Positions 1 to 7,526 of a DNA stretch of 17,728 nt are shown in pieces (within the stretch, counting starts at the first letter, position 1; every line of letters starts with the position of its first letter). The DNA is taken from contig CALCZN010000325.1 of the NCBI GenBank assembly GCA_937903095.1, forward strand, positions 1-17,728, written 5' to 3'. Position numbers and translations under genes: made by a program. The notes beneath the pieces are model-generated. The model saw nothing but the letters and a program-made list of their open reading frames with translations, made no database searches and was not told where the DNA came from. This stretch comes from Zeimonas sp937903095 (GTDB lineage: Bacteria > Pseudomonadota > Gammaproteobacteria > Burkholderiales > Burkholderiaceae_E).

Positions 1-3
1 CGA

Positions 4-36
4 TTAGGGCCTGTTCACCCTACGATCGTCCCCGCG
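4..36 (+). repeat. Left terminal inverted repeat of the MITE-like element
   Basis: This 33-bp arm is perfectly complementary to 242-274. It overlaps by one base the 22-bp arm of the first internal hairpin (36-57). Confidence 0.85.
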
Positions 37-241
37 TGAGCCCGAAAAAAGCGCGCAATCAAGGCGCAAAGCACAGCCGTGGCGGGGCCACGGCGAGCAT
101 TTGCAACGCCGAGTGCGCGCTTTTTTCGGGCTCACCCTTCGGGCCGGTGCCTGCCGAGCCGCCACACTTCGTTGCTGGCTCCTTGCGTGGCACCGCCACG
201 CGCGTCGCCAGCGCCTCGTTTGGCGGCTCGGCAGGCCCCGG

Positions 242-274
242 CGCGGGGACGATCGTAGGGTGAACAGGCCCTAA
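242..274 (-). repeat. Right terminal inverted repeat of the MITE-like element
   Basis: This 33-bp arm is the exact reverse complement of 4-36. Its outer end lies 17 bp before the TTG start of the next gene, so the element supplies most of that gene's upstream region. Confidence 0.85.
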
Positions 275-291
275 GGTCGGACGCTCTTCCC

Positions 292-1521
292 TTGAAGGAC
301 GTCGAGTTTTTCACGGTCGATGCGGTCCCGATCGACCGCGAACTGCAGGACGCCGGCAATACCGGCCCCGAACTCGCGCAACTGGCGGCGAGCTATGCCA
401 ACAGCCCGCGCGCGATCGTCGTTCGCGATCCGTCTTCCGACTGGCGGCTGTTCGTCGTGATGCTGCCGCTGGCTTCGCGCCTGTCGCTGATGACGAACCC
501 GATCTTCGCGCACCTCACCCGCGCCTGGGGGCTGAACGTGCGCTTCGTCGGCGTCGATCGCGAGCAGCTCGTCTACGATTTCCGCGCGCTGCTGTCCGAC
601 CGCACGCTGCGCCTGCTGGTCGACGTGCTCGCCCGCAGCGAAGTCGCGCCGGGCGCGCCGCGCCCGGACAGCGAAGCGCTCGACGTGCTCTTCGCGTCGC
701 TGGCCGACGAGATGCTCACCACGCTCGATCGCCGGCGCGACGACTGGGGACGGCACCTCGACCGCGAGCACCGCATCGAGCCGCACGCGGCGGGGTCGCT
801 GTTCGATCGCGCAGGGCGCCATCCCGATTTCCTCGCCCGCCTGCGGGCGGCGCTGCGCGACGAGATCATCGACGTCGACTTCTACGGGCGCGCGCTGCGC
901 TCGATCGACCTGCGCGAGGACGCGATCGACGCGCGCGTGCGCGCGGTGCTCGAGTCGGCGCTCGACCCGGTCACGCTCGCCAAGCTGTCGAAGACCGGCG
1001 CCGGACTGCACCTGGGCTGCTACAACTGGCTGCGCATCGATCGGCGGCACGCCGCGCCGCGCGCCCACCTGCTGGCGAGGCTGCCGTCGTTCGCGAATTT
1101 CTTCGCCGACGCGCTCGTGCCGATCGACGCCTGCGCGCTCGAACGCGGCGCGGCCGACGAAGCGCTGCACGACGAGCTCGACCCGCCTGCGAAGGCCGCC
1201 CGCCCCACCTTCGAGTTGCGCCCGATCGCCGCGCGCGAACGCAGTGCGCACAGCCTGTACTGGGCGGCCGCGCTGAAACGCGCGATCGACGCCGGCCAGG
1301 ATCGCGCGACGATCGAAGCGATCGCGCAGCGCTTCGCGATCGGCGACAACGTCGTGCGGCGGATCTGGCGCGAGCGCCCTGCCGCATTGGGCCAACCGCC
1401 CACCTGGCAACTGGGCCAGATCCTGCGCGAGCTGCAGGCGAACGGCGAACGCGCATGGCCGGCCGACGCCGCCGGCTGGCAGTCGCTGATCGCGAGCGCG
1501 GTGCCGGCCGAAGCCGCGTGA
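292..1521 (+). CDS. Hypothetical protein, family not recognised (409 aa)
   Basis: The reading frame is open from 259 to a TGA at 1519-1521, and the protein has a normal amino-acid mix, unlike the Arg-rich antisense frame. The only initiator near the front is TTG at 292; the next ATG is about 57 codons in, so TTG is chosen, with only a weak AAGG (273-276) well upstream. No signal peptide or membrane segment is visible. The protein looks soluble and largely alpha-helical, with many Asp/Arg-rich stretches, a hydrophobic patch around residues 50-65 (FVVMLPLASRLSL) and the segment GLHLGCYNWLRIDRR around 243-257. The gene is convergent with the glycan cluster. The MITE-like element ends 17 bp before the start, so the original promoter or even the true N-terminus may have been replaced. 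Coding status is fairly sure; function is unknown. Confidence 0.75.
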   Translation: MKDVEFFTVDAVPIDRELQDAGNTGPELAQLAASYANSPRAIVVRDPSSDWRLFVVMLPLASRLSLMTNPIFAHLTRAWGLNVRFVGVDREQLVYDFRALLSDRTLRLLVDVLARSEVAPGAPRPDSEALDVLFASLADEMLTTLDRRRDDWGRHLDREHRIEPHAAGSLFDRAGRHPDFLARLRAALRDEIIDVDFYGRALRSIDLREDAIDARVRAVLESALDPVTLAKLSKTGAGLHLGCYNWLRIDRRHAAPRAHLLARLPSFANFFADALVPIDACALERGAADEALHDELDPPAKAARPTFELRPIAARERSAHSLYWAAALKRAIDAGQDRATIEAIAQRFAIGDNVVRRIWRERPAALGQPPTWQLGQILRELQANGERAWPADAAGWQSLIASAVPAEAA

Positions 1522-1540
1522 CACGAGAATGAGGCCGACG

Positions 1541-1562
1541 CGCAGCGGCGCGCGCCGCTGCG
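1541..1562. terminator. Perfect 22-bp palindrome between convergent genes
   Basis: The sequence is its own reverse complement (11-bp arms CGCAGCGGCGC). It fills the 42-bp gap between two convergent stop codons (1519-1521 on plus, 1564-1566 on minus). Position and strength fit a bidirectional transcription terminator, although no clear T-tract follows on either side. Confidence 0.55.
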
Positions 1563-1563
1563 T

Positions 1564-2532
1564 TCAGCCGTCGCGCACCACCTCTCGCAGGAACTGCGTC
1601 CACTCGCGCGCGAAGCGTTCGATCGAGAAACGCGCGAGCGCATCGGCGCGCGCCGCCTCGCCCCAGCGTCGCGCCAGTTCCCGATCGTCGATCAGCGTTC
1701 GCATCACGTCGACCAGCGCGTCCACGTTCGTGTCGGCATAGCCGTTCACGCCGTTGCGGATCACCGTCGGCATCTCGGTGGTGGCGAGCGCGATCACCGG
1801 CACGCCGACGGTCATCGCCTCGAGCACCGACAGGCCCAGGCTCGTATAGCGGATTGGATTGAAGAAGAAGCGAAAGCGTGAAACGAAGCCCGGCAGCTCG
1901 AGATTCGGAATCTCGCCGGCGCCGCCGATCGCTTCCGAGCCCATGCCGACCAGCGTCAGCGCAACGCGCTCGCGCACCCGCTCGAACACATCGGCGCCCA
2001 GCCGACGCCCGCGCTCGTGCAGGTGGTTGACGACGACGATCCCTTCGTCGCGGTCGCCGCGATAGCGAGCGTCGTCGGGCACCAGAACGCCGTGCTCGAT
2101 GACGCGCGTGCGCGCATCGCCGTTGTCCCACATCAGCGCGTTGAACGAGGTCACGTGCACGATGTGCGCGTCGCTGTCGGCCGCCGGGTGGCGCGTAGCC
2201 GTCGGATGCTGCTGCGGCGGGTCGTGCTCGAGATATACGGCGGGCAGTGCGCGCTGCGCCTCGCTCAGCCGGTGCAGACGATCCTCATCCCAGTGACGGC
2301 GCGACTGGTACAGCACGCAGTCGAAGCGTCGCTGCGCGACCTCTTCGGCGGCGACCTCATGCACGTTCGGGCCCCACGGCAGCCTGCCCACGCGTCCGGC
2401 GTGTCCGGGCGGATGGCCGGGCAGCGTGACGAGATGGAAGTCGTGCGCCGCCTGGCTCAGGTAGTACAGGTAGTTGCCGTGCACGTGCCAGGTGAGCACC
2501 TGCAGGCGCGAGTCGTCGCGCGACGTGGCCAT
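1564..2532 (-). CDS. Glycosyltransferase, GT4-like, GT-B fold (322 aa)
   Basis: Transfers a sugar from an activated donor, probably a nucleotide sugar, during glycan assembly. The C-terminal half carries the GT4-type donor site around residues 228-254: RYTSLGLSVLEAMTVGVPV followed by ALATTEMPT. In the usual EX7E motif the first Glu is replaced here by Thr230, while the second (Glu238) is kept; I recall the same RYTSLGL pattern in other members of this subfamily, so this is probably not inactivation. The N-terminal domain has LTWHVHGNYLYYLSQ, typical of the acceptor half. Start ATG 2530-2532 has a GAGAG stretch about 10 bases upstream. It is the last gene of the minus-strand cluster, 13 bp after a heptosyltransferase, and ends against the 1541-1562 palindrome. 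Donor and acceptor cannot be told from the sequence. Confidence 0.85.
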   Translation of the reverse strand: MATSRDDSRLQVLTWHVHGNYLYYLSQAAHDFHLVTLPGHPPGHAGRVGRLPWGPNVHEVAAEEVAQRRFDCVLYQSRRHWDEDRLHRLSEAQRALPAVYLEHDPPQQHPTATRHPAADSDAHIVHVTSFNALMWDNGDARTRVIEHGVLVPDDARYRGDRDEGIVVVNHLHERGRRLGADVFERVRERVALTLVGMGSEAIGGAGEIPNLELPGFVSRFRFFFNPIRYTSLGLSVLEAMTVGVPVIALATTEMPTVIRNGVNGYADTNVDALVDVMRTLIDDRELARRWGEAARADALARFSIERFAREWTQFLREVVRDG

Positions 2533-2545
2533 CGCGATGCCGCTC

Positions 2546-3655
2546 TCAGGCGCCGACCGACACGAGTGCCGGCAACGGCTGTTGCGCGTCGACCGTCAGC
2601 TGGTGCAGCGCAAGCTCGAACATCGCATCGCCATCGATCGCCGACGCGCACGGATGCCCGGCACGCGGACACGAGAAATGCGCGCACGGGCGGCAATCCA
2701 CGTCGACGGCGAGCATCGGATGCATCCGCCGATCGAGGGGGCGCCATCGTCGGATCTCGCTGCCGCTGGCAACGACGACGCTGCGCGTGCCCACGCCGAC
2801 CGCCACGTGCGACACGCCGGTGTCGTTGCAGACGAGCAGCCGGCAGCTCTCGATCGCGGCGCCCAGTTCGCCGAGTCCGGTGGCGCCGCTCAGATCGGCC
2901 GCGCGCGTTCGCATCGAGCGGCGCATCGACGCGGCCAGCGCGCTTTCGTCGGCGCTGCCGGTGATCGCGATCTGCCAGCCGCGCAACGCCAGTCGATCGG
3001 CCAGTTCGGCGAAACGCTCCACCGGCCAGCGCCTCGACGGGAAACGCGCTCCCGGATGCACGAGCACCAGACGCTGCGGATCGAGCGAATGCCGCTGTGC
3101 GATGCGTCGCCATGCGCGACGCTCGTTCTCGCGCAGCGGGAACTCCAGCTCGCGCCCGCGCCGCGCGATGCCGAGGTGATCGACGACGCGCAGCAGGCGC
3201 TCGATCTCCGATTCCTCTTCGGGCCAGCGCAGGAAATCGTCGCCCGCGGCGCCAAGGCCGTGCGCCGGCGCGAAGCCGCAGCTGCGTTTCGCGCCCATCA
3301 TTCGCACGATGCCGTTGGTGCGCTCGCCGCTGCCGTGCAGTTGCAGCGCCAGGTCGAAACGCCGTGCACGCGCCTGGGCGAAGAAGCCCGGCAGCCGAGA
3401 GCCTGCCGGCGGCTGCTCGGGCAGGCCGACCGCGCCGGGAAAGCCCAGCCAGTCGTCGACGTAGCGGTCGAAGCGTCGCGCGAAGGCTTCGGACGAAGGC
3501 AGTCCGACCAGCGTGACGTGCGCGCGCGGCCAGGCGTGACGCAGCGCGCGCAACACCGGCACCGCGCAGAGCAGGTCGCCGAGCTGCAATGCGCGGAACA
3601 CCGCGATGCGCTGCGCGCGTTCGTGAATCATCGGTTCGATCGGCAAGGCTGCCAT
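2546..3655 (-). CDS. Heptosyltransferase-like GT9 glycosyltransferase (369 aa)
   Basis: GT9 enzymes move L-glycero-D-manno-heptose from ADP-heptose onto lipid A-Kdo or a growing core, on the cytoplasmic side of the inner membrane. The family marks are present: N-terminal RALQLGDLLCAVPVLRALR (21-39), QLHGSG (105-110), VHPGARFPSRRWP (199-211), and the donor site DLSGATGLGELGAAIES (254-270) with CNDTGVSHVA (276-285). A Cys-rich tail (Cys321, 324, 329, 336) is shared with the neighbouring paralogue. Length is usual for the family. The ATG at 3653-3655 is used because AGGAG lies 11-15 bases upstream inside a duplicated module (3661-3683); a second in-frame ATG at 3631 is possible. The gene starts 17 bp after the stop of the preceding heptosyltransferase. 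Which heptose position it fills is not determinable. Confidence 0.88.
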   Translation of the reverse strand: MAALPIEPMIHERAQRIAVFRALQLGDLLCAVPVLRALRHAWPRAHVTLVGLPSSEAFARRFDRYVDDWLGFPGAVGLPEQPPAGSRLPGFFAQARARRFDLALQLHGSGERTNGIVRMMGAKRSCGFAPAHGLGAAGDDFLRWPEEESEIERLLRVVDHLGIARRGRELEFPLRENERRAWRRIAQRHSLDPQRLVLVHPGARFPSRRWPVERFAELADRLALRGWQIAITGSADESALAASMRRSMRTRAADLSGATGLGELGAAIESCRLLVCNDTGVSHVAVGVGTRSVVVASGSEIRRWRPLDRRMHPMLAVDVDCRPCAHFSCPRAGHPCASAIDGDAMFELALHQLTVDAQQPLPALVSVGA

Positions 3656-3660
3656 CCGTC

Positions 3661-3683
3661 TCAGTGCTCCTTTCAGTGCTCCT
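3661..3683 (-). repeat. Duplicated 11-bp stop/Shine-Dalgarno module
   Basis: TCAGTGCTCCT occurs at 3661-3671 and again at 3673-3683, one base apart. On the minus strand each copy reads AGGAGCACTGA. The first-read copy supplies the last codons and TGA stop of the 3673-4797 gene; the second supplies the AGGAG ribosome-binding sequence for the 2546-3655 gene. Confidence 0.8.
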
Positions 3684-4797
3684 GGTCGAGGAATCGTTCT
3701 TCGAGAGCGCGCATCGAACGCCGCGCCGGGAGCAGCGCGAGCGCGGCGTCCACCGCTTCGCGCGGCTCCACGCCCGCGAGGCACGCCTGCGTGCCGTTGG
3801 GGCACACGCTCCTGTAGCAGTTGCGGCACGGCACGTCGCGATTCAGCACGCGCGCGGGTACGCGCCACGGACCGTGCTGCGGGTTCGTCAATGCGTAGAG
3901 GTCGACCACCGGCGTGCCGAGCGCGGCGGCGACGTGCACGGGGCCGGTGTTGTTCGCGATCAGCAGGTCGGCGCCTTCGAGCAGCGCGCCCAGTTCGCCG
4001 AGCGACAGCCGTCCCGAGAGGTCGTGCACGCGCGCGGGCCTGTCCGCCTGCGCGACGATGCCGTCGACCAGCGCGCATTCGCCGGCGTCGCCGGTGAGCA
4101 CGATGCAGCGGTGCTGCCGCTGCGCAAGCTCGCGCAGCGCCTGCGCGAAATGCGCGGCCGGCCATCGACGCGACGGCGCGCTCGCCCCCGGATGCACGAC
4201 GATGCGCGCCGCCGCGGGATCGACGCCGGCCCCGCGCAGCTTCGACGCGAGCTTCGTTCGATCGGCCTGCATCACGCGGAACGACAGCCGAAGATCGGCC
4301 GGGCGCGGCGCGAAGCCGGCGACCAGGTCCAGTTGCCGATCGACCTCGTGGCGCAGCTGCTGCGCCGGTTCGGTTTCCGGCAGCCAGTCGGTGAGCAGCA
4401 GGTACGGATTCTCCCGGCAGTGCGCGAGCCGCAGCGGGATGCCCGCCATCCGGCAGATGAGCGCCGGCGCGATCGGGCTCTGGCTGTAGGCGGTGAAGAT
4501 CACCGCCGCGTCGAAACGATGCGCGGCGAGAACGTCGGCGAGCGCACGGTCCACGTCGGTGCCCGACTCGTGGGCGCGCGCGTTCTTCACCCACGGCGCC
4601 TCGTAGCCGATCGTCGCGTCGATCTCGGGCACGTGCGCGGCCACGCGTACGCCCGACGAAGAGCCGAGCAGCGTGACGTGGCGCGACGGCTTCGCCGCGC
4701 GGATCGCGCGTATCGCCGGCGTCGTCATCAGCACGTCGCCCATGTTGTCGAGCCGCACGCACAGCACGCGTTCGGCCTCGCGCCACGCCTCGTTCAT
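3673..4797 (-). CDS. ADP-heptose:LPS heptosyltransferase-like GT9 protein (374 aa)
   Basis: Predicted to transfer heptose from ADP-heptose to an LPS-core or related glycan acceptor. Visible GT9 marks are RLDNMGDVLMTTPAIRAIR (15-33), VHPGASAPSRRWP (201-213), DLSGRLSLGELGALLEGADL (259-278) and ANNTGPVHVAAALGTPVVDL (281-300). The C-terminal cluster Cys324, 327, 332 and 339 (CRNCYRSVC) is common in heptosyltransferases and recurs in the downstream paralogue. Start ATG at 4795-4797 overlaps the gmhB stop as ATGA, which implies translational coupling; sequence further upstream in the frame is antisense-like. The neighbouring GmhB makes a heptose-1-phosphate intermediate, so enzyme and substrate supply are encoded side by side. 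It could be a WaaF/WaaC homologue or a heptosyltransferase for an exopolysaccharide; no gene name is assigned. Confidence 0.9.
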   Translation of the reverse strand: MNEAWREAERVLCVRLDNMGDVLMTTPAIRAIRAAKPSRHVTLLGSSSGVRVAAHVPEIDATIGYEAPWVKNARAHESGTDVDRALADVLAAHRFDAAVIFTAYSQSPIAPALICRMAGIPLRLAHCRENPYLLLTDWLPETEPAQQLRHEVDRQLDLVAGFAPRPADLRLSFRVMQADRTKLASKLRGAGVDPAAARIVVHPGASAPSRRWPAAHFAQALRELAQRQHRCIVLTGDAGECALVDGIVAQADRPARVHDLSGRLSLGELGALLEGADLLIANNTGPVHVAAALGTPVVDLYALTNPQHGPWRVPARVLNRDVPCRNCYRSVCPNGTQACLAGVEPREAVDAALALLPARRSMRALEERFLDQEH

Positions 4798-5408
4798 GCC
4801 GCCACCGGTGCGCCGTTCGATGCGCTCGCCGCCTCGCTCGGCGCACTCGCCGCCTCGATCAGCGCGGCGGCTTCGTCCAGATCGCGCACGAGGTGATCGG
4901 GCCGGCGAAAGGGCCCGTCCAGCCACTCGGTCTCGTTGCCGTTGCACACGAGCACCGAGCGGCATCCGGCGCGCTTGCCCGCCTCGACGTCGTCGAGGAT
5001 GTCGCCGATCATCCACGAGCGCTGCAGATCGATCGCGTGCTCGCGCGCCGCACGATGCAGCAGCCCCGGCAGCGGCTTGCGGCAGTCGCAGGCGAAGGCA
5101 TGCGCGGCGACGCTTCCCTGCGGATGATGCGTGCAGAAATACGCGGCCGCCAGCGAGGCGCCGCACTGCGCGAACATCGCCGCCAGCTGCGCGCGCACGC
5201 CGTCCAGGCGCGACGCGTCGAAACGGCCGAGCGCGACTCCCGCCTGGTTGCTGACGACGATCAGCGGAACGCCCAGCGCGGCGAAGCGCGCGAGCGCCTG
5301 CGGCACGCCGTCGGCGAAGCGCATGCGCTGCGGATCGACGTTGAATGGAACGTCGACGAGCAAGGTCCCGTCCTTGTCGAGAAAGACCGCCGGCCGCGGC
5401 GCGCTCAC
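4794..5408 (-). CDS. gmhB: D-glycero-beta-D-manno-heptose-1,7-bisphosphate 7-phosphatase
   Basis: HAD-superfamily phosphatase that removes the 7-phosphate from heptose-1,7-bisphosphate in ADP-heptose synthesis, in the cytosol. All HAD marks are visible: DKDGT with Asp11 (nucleophile) and Asp13, SNQAG (53-57), Lys111 in CRKPLPG, and IGDILDD with Asp136 and Asp140. The GmhB-specific zinc loop is present as Cys92, His94/His95, Cys107 and Cys109 (CTHHPQG and CDC). The GTG start at 5406-5408 overlaps the SDR stop as GTGA, and its own stop overlaps the heptosyltransferase start as ATGA, so three genes are coupled. Another GTG at 5414 is possible. A 20-residue Ala/Ser-rich tail after residue 184 is extra. 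The partner genes gmhA and hldE are not in the window. Related histidinol-phosphatases are the main alternative, but the heptose-gene context argues against that. Confidence 0.9.
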   Translation of the reverse strand: MSAPRPAVFLDKDGTLLVDVPFNVDPQRMRFADGVPQALARFAALGVPLIVVSNQAGVALGRFDASRLDGVRAQLAAMFAQCGASLAAAYFCTHHPQGSVAAHAFACDCRKPLPGLLHRAAREHAIDLQRSWMIGDILDDVEAGKRAGCRSVLVCNGNETEWLDGPFRRPDHLVRDLDEAAALIEAASAPSEAASASNGAPVAA

Positions 5409-6178
5409 GGCCACGAGGTCTCGCGCATCGGCAGGACCATCATCTCGGGGATGACGGTCTCGGCGGGCTGCTCCAGCACGAAGCGGATCGCGCGTGCGAC
5501 GTTGCGCGGATCCTGCAGCAGCGACGGATCGATGTCGGGAAAGCGGTCGAGCAGGAACGGCGTGCGCATGCCGCCGGCGACGATCGCGCAGACCTTGATC
5601 CCCTGCGGCCGCAACTCCGCGTGCAGCGCGTGCGACAGACCGAGCACGCCCCATTTGGTCGCGTGATAAGCGCTCGCGTTCGGCCACGCACGCTTCGACG
5701 CGGTGGATGCAATGTTGACGATCGCGCCGCCGCGCTCGCGCATCGCCGCGCAGGCGCGCCGCGCAACGAGAAACACGCCGTTGAGGTTGGTGCGCACTAT
5801 GCGTTCCCAATCGGCGGCCGAAAGCTCCGCGATCGGCGCCGTGACGTCGATCGCCGCGCTGTTGACCACGGCGTCGACCGCGCCGAAGCGATCGATCGCG
5901 GTGTCGAACAGGCGTCGCACCTGCTCTTCGTCGCCCACGTCCACCGCCGCGGCGAGCGCCTCGATGCCACTCTCCTTCAGCCGGGATGCGCAGCGCTGCG
6001 CCCGCTCCGCCGCCAGGTCGGCGACGACCACGCGTGCTCCCGCCGCGCCCAGTTCGGCGCAGGTCGCCGCACCGAGCCCGCTCGCGCCGCCGGTGACGAC
6101 GACCACGCGCTTCGCGAGGCTCTCGATGGGCTGCGCGGGCTGCGCGCCCGATTCATTTCCAGCCGACGGCTGCAGCAT
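5405..6178 (-). CDS. Short-chain dehydrogenase/reductase (SDR), 257 aa
   Basis: Classical SDR oxidoreductase using NAD(P)(H). The Rossmann motif is TGGASGLG (29-36), with Asp54 at the end of the second strand, which usually favours NAD(H). NSAA (106-109) stands in for NNAG, Asn131 is the structural or catalytic Asn, and the active site is Ser158, Tyr171 and Lys175 (YHATK). The ATG at 6176-6178 follows GGGGAG by 5 bases, a good ribosome site; the first 22 residues precede the fold and are Gln/Ser/Ala-rich. It starts inside the last 26 bases of the upstream glycosyltransferase and ends with a 4-nt overlap onto gmhB. Inside a glycan cluster it probably oxidises or reduces a sugar nucleotide or precursor, but the substrate cannot be read from the sequence. 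Confidence 0.9.
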   Translation of the reverse strand: MLQPSAGNESGAQPAQPIESLAKRVVVVTGGASGLGAATCAELGAAGARVVVADLAAERAQRCASRLKESGIEALAAAVDVGDEEQVRRLFDTAIDRFGAVDAVVNSAAIDVTAPIAELSAADWERIVRTNLNGVFLVARRACAAMRERGGAIVNIASTASKRAWPNASAYHATKWGVLGLSHALHAELRPQGIKVCAIVAGGMRTPFLLDRFPDIDPSLLQDPRNVARAIRFVLEQPAETVIPEMMVLPMRETSWP

Positions 6179-7526
6179 CGTTGCTCCCCATTCTTGTTTC
6201 GGATGCGGATGCGGCGCGCGCCGCACGCAAGGGCAGGCGCGCGACGGGCGACGGCGTTGCGCCCGTCCTGCCGGGCGAACGTACCGGCCTGCGCGCGTAC
6301 GAGGCGGCAGTGCGATAGACGTCGAGCAGCGCGCGCGCCACGCGTTCCCAGGTGTAGAGCTTTCTCGCGCGCGCCAGGCCTGCGCGCCCCATTCGTTGCG
6401 CGAGCGCCGGCTGCGCTTCCAGCTGCGCGAGACGTTCGGCCAGCGCAACCGGGTCGTTCGGCGGAACGAGGTAGCCGGTGCGGCCGTCGACCACCGTGTC
6501 CTGGATTCCGCCGACCGCGGCGCCGACCACCGGGCATCCGCAGGCCATCGCTTCGACCGGCGTGATGCCGAAGGGCTCGTACCACGGCGTGGTGACGAAG
6601 ACGTCGGCCGCGCTGTAGACGGTGCGCAGCCGGTCGCGGTCGCAACGACCGATGAAGTCGACGCGATCGGCAACGCCCTCGTCCTGCGCGATGCGGGCCA
6701 GGCGCTCCAGCTCCGGCGTGCGGTTCATCGCCGGATCGCTCGAATTGCCGCCGGCGATCACCAGCCGCGCATCGCGCCCGAAACGGTTCTTCAGCACCGC
6801 GATCGAGCGGATCACGTTGTCGACGCCCTTGCGCGGCACCATCCGGCCGAGCTGCAGCACGGTGAATTCGTCGTTCGGCCATTGCAGTTGTGCGCGCGCC
6901 GCCAGCCGGTCGATCGGCTGCAGTTCGGCGGGATCGAAGCCGCAGGGCACGATGTCGATGCGCGACGAGTCGGCGCCGTAGTGCTCGATCATGTCGCGCA
7001 GGTCCTGCGGACACTCGGCGACGATGCGATGCGACTCGCGCACGAGCTGGTCTTCGATGTCGAAGCGCGCGTCGGAGAAGCCGTCGTCTGCGCCCTGGTG
7101 CAGGCGGCGAACGCGTCCCAGCGCATGGAAGGTGGTGACGAGCGCCGTGCGAAAGGTGCGTGCGAAGCGCAGCCCGACCCAGCCCGACATGAAGAAGTTC
7201 GCGTGGACGATGTCGTAGCACAGCTTCTGCTCGCGCACGAAGGCATGCATCGCCACCGAGAAGGCCGGCATGTGCGCGAGCAGCTTCTCCTTGGGCAGCT
7301 CGGCCTGCGGACCGGCGCGCACGTGCACCACCCGCACGCCGGGCAGCCAGTCGACGACGCGCGCGAGCGCAGCGTTGTCGCGGCGCGTGTAGACGTCGAC
7401 TTTCAACCCGAGGCGAGCGAGCTCGCGCGCGACGCTGGCGACGTAGATGTTCTGTCCGCCGGCATCCACGCCGCCTACCGCGCAAAGCGGTGAGGCGTGC
7501 TCGCTCACGATCGCGATGGTTCGCAT
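6153..7526 (-). CDS. Glycosyltransferase family 4 protein, sucrose-phosphate-synthase/MshA-like (457 aa)
   Basis: Retaining GT-B glycosyltransferase. The N-terminal acceptor domain starts with GGVDAGGQNIYVASVARELA (18-37), typical of MshA and sucrose-phosphate-synthase relatives. The donor domain has LQLGRMVPRKGVDNVIRSIA (224-243) and a complete EX7E motif, Glu317 (YEPFG) and Glu325 (PVEAMACGCPV). The fold should end near residue 410; the last ~46 residues are Arg/Ala/Ser-rich and partly overlap the SDR start, so they may be a read-on extension. Start ATG at 7524-7526 follows a weak AGAGAG. It is the first gene of the glycan cluster, with a 206-bp gap before it, so a promoter there is plausible though none is clear. 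The donor sugar is unknown. Confidence 0.9.
   Translation of the reverse strand: MRTIAIVSEHASPLCAVGGVDAGGQNIYVASVARELARLGLKVDVYTRRDNAALARVVDWLPGVRVVHVRAGPQAELPKEKLLAHMPAFSVAMHAFVREQKLCYDIVHANFFMSGWVGLRFARTFRTALVTTFHALGRVRRLHQGADDGFSDARFDIEDQLVRESHRIVAECPQDLRDMIEHYGADSSRIDIVPCGFDPAELQPIDRLAARAQLQWPNDEFTVLQLGRMVPRKGVDNVIRSIAVLKNRFGRDARLVIAGGNSSDPAMNRTPELERLARIAQDEGVADRVDFIGRCDRDRLRTVYSAADVFVTTPWYEPFGITPVEAMACGCPVVGAAVGGIQDTVVDGRTGYLVPPNDPVALAERLAQLEAQPALAQRMGRAGLARARKLYTWERVARALLDVYRTAASYARRPVRSPGRTGATPSPVARLPLRAARAASASETRMGSNDAAAVGWK

Larger units (their letters stand above)
4..274. mobile_element. MITE-like palindromic element without transposase
   Basis: A 271-bp unit bounded by perfect 33-bp inverted repeats (4-36 and 242-274), with outer ends reading TTAGGGCCTG and CAGGCCCTAA. 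Inside are two more long palindromes: 36-57 pairs perfectly with 114-135 (22 bp), and 144-164 pairs with 221-241 (21 bp, one mismatch). Small perfect hairpins sit in their loops (77-83 with 87-93; 185-191 with 195-201). A single strand would fold into a T or cloverleaf shape: one long stem carrying two arms. No transposase is encoded, and short ORFs through it look like chance. The arrangement fits a non-autonomous element (MITE) or a large intergenic palindromic repeat. The ends could reflect TA- or TTA-targeted insertion, but only three bases of left flank are visible, so a target duplication cannot be confirmed. The family is not recognised. Confidence 0.75.

Noticed and set aside
36..263. 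75-residue frame inside the MITE-like element
   Set aside because: The sequence is constrained by nested palindromes and shows no protein motif, so the open frame is likely incidental.
271..1524. 417-residue minus-strand open frame opposite the first gene
   Set aside because: Arg/Val/Gln-rich without motifs; the plus-strand frame has a far more protein-like composition.
3656..4846. N-terminal 397-residue extension of the second heptosyltransferase
   Set aside because: The extension is a shadow of the first heptosyltransferase; the GT9 N-terminal motif begins after ATG 3655.
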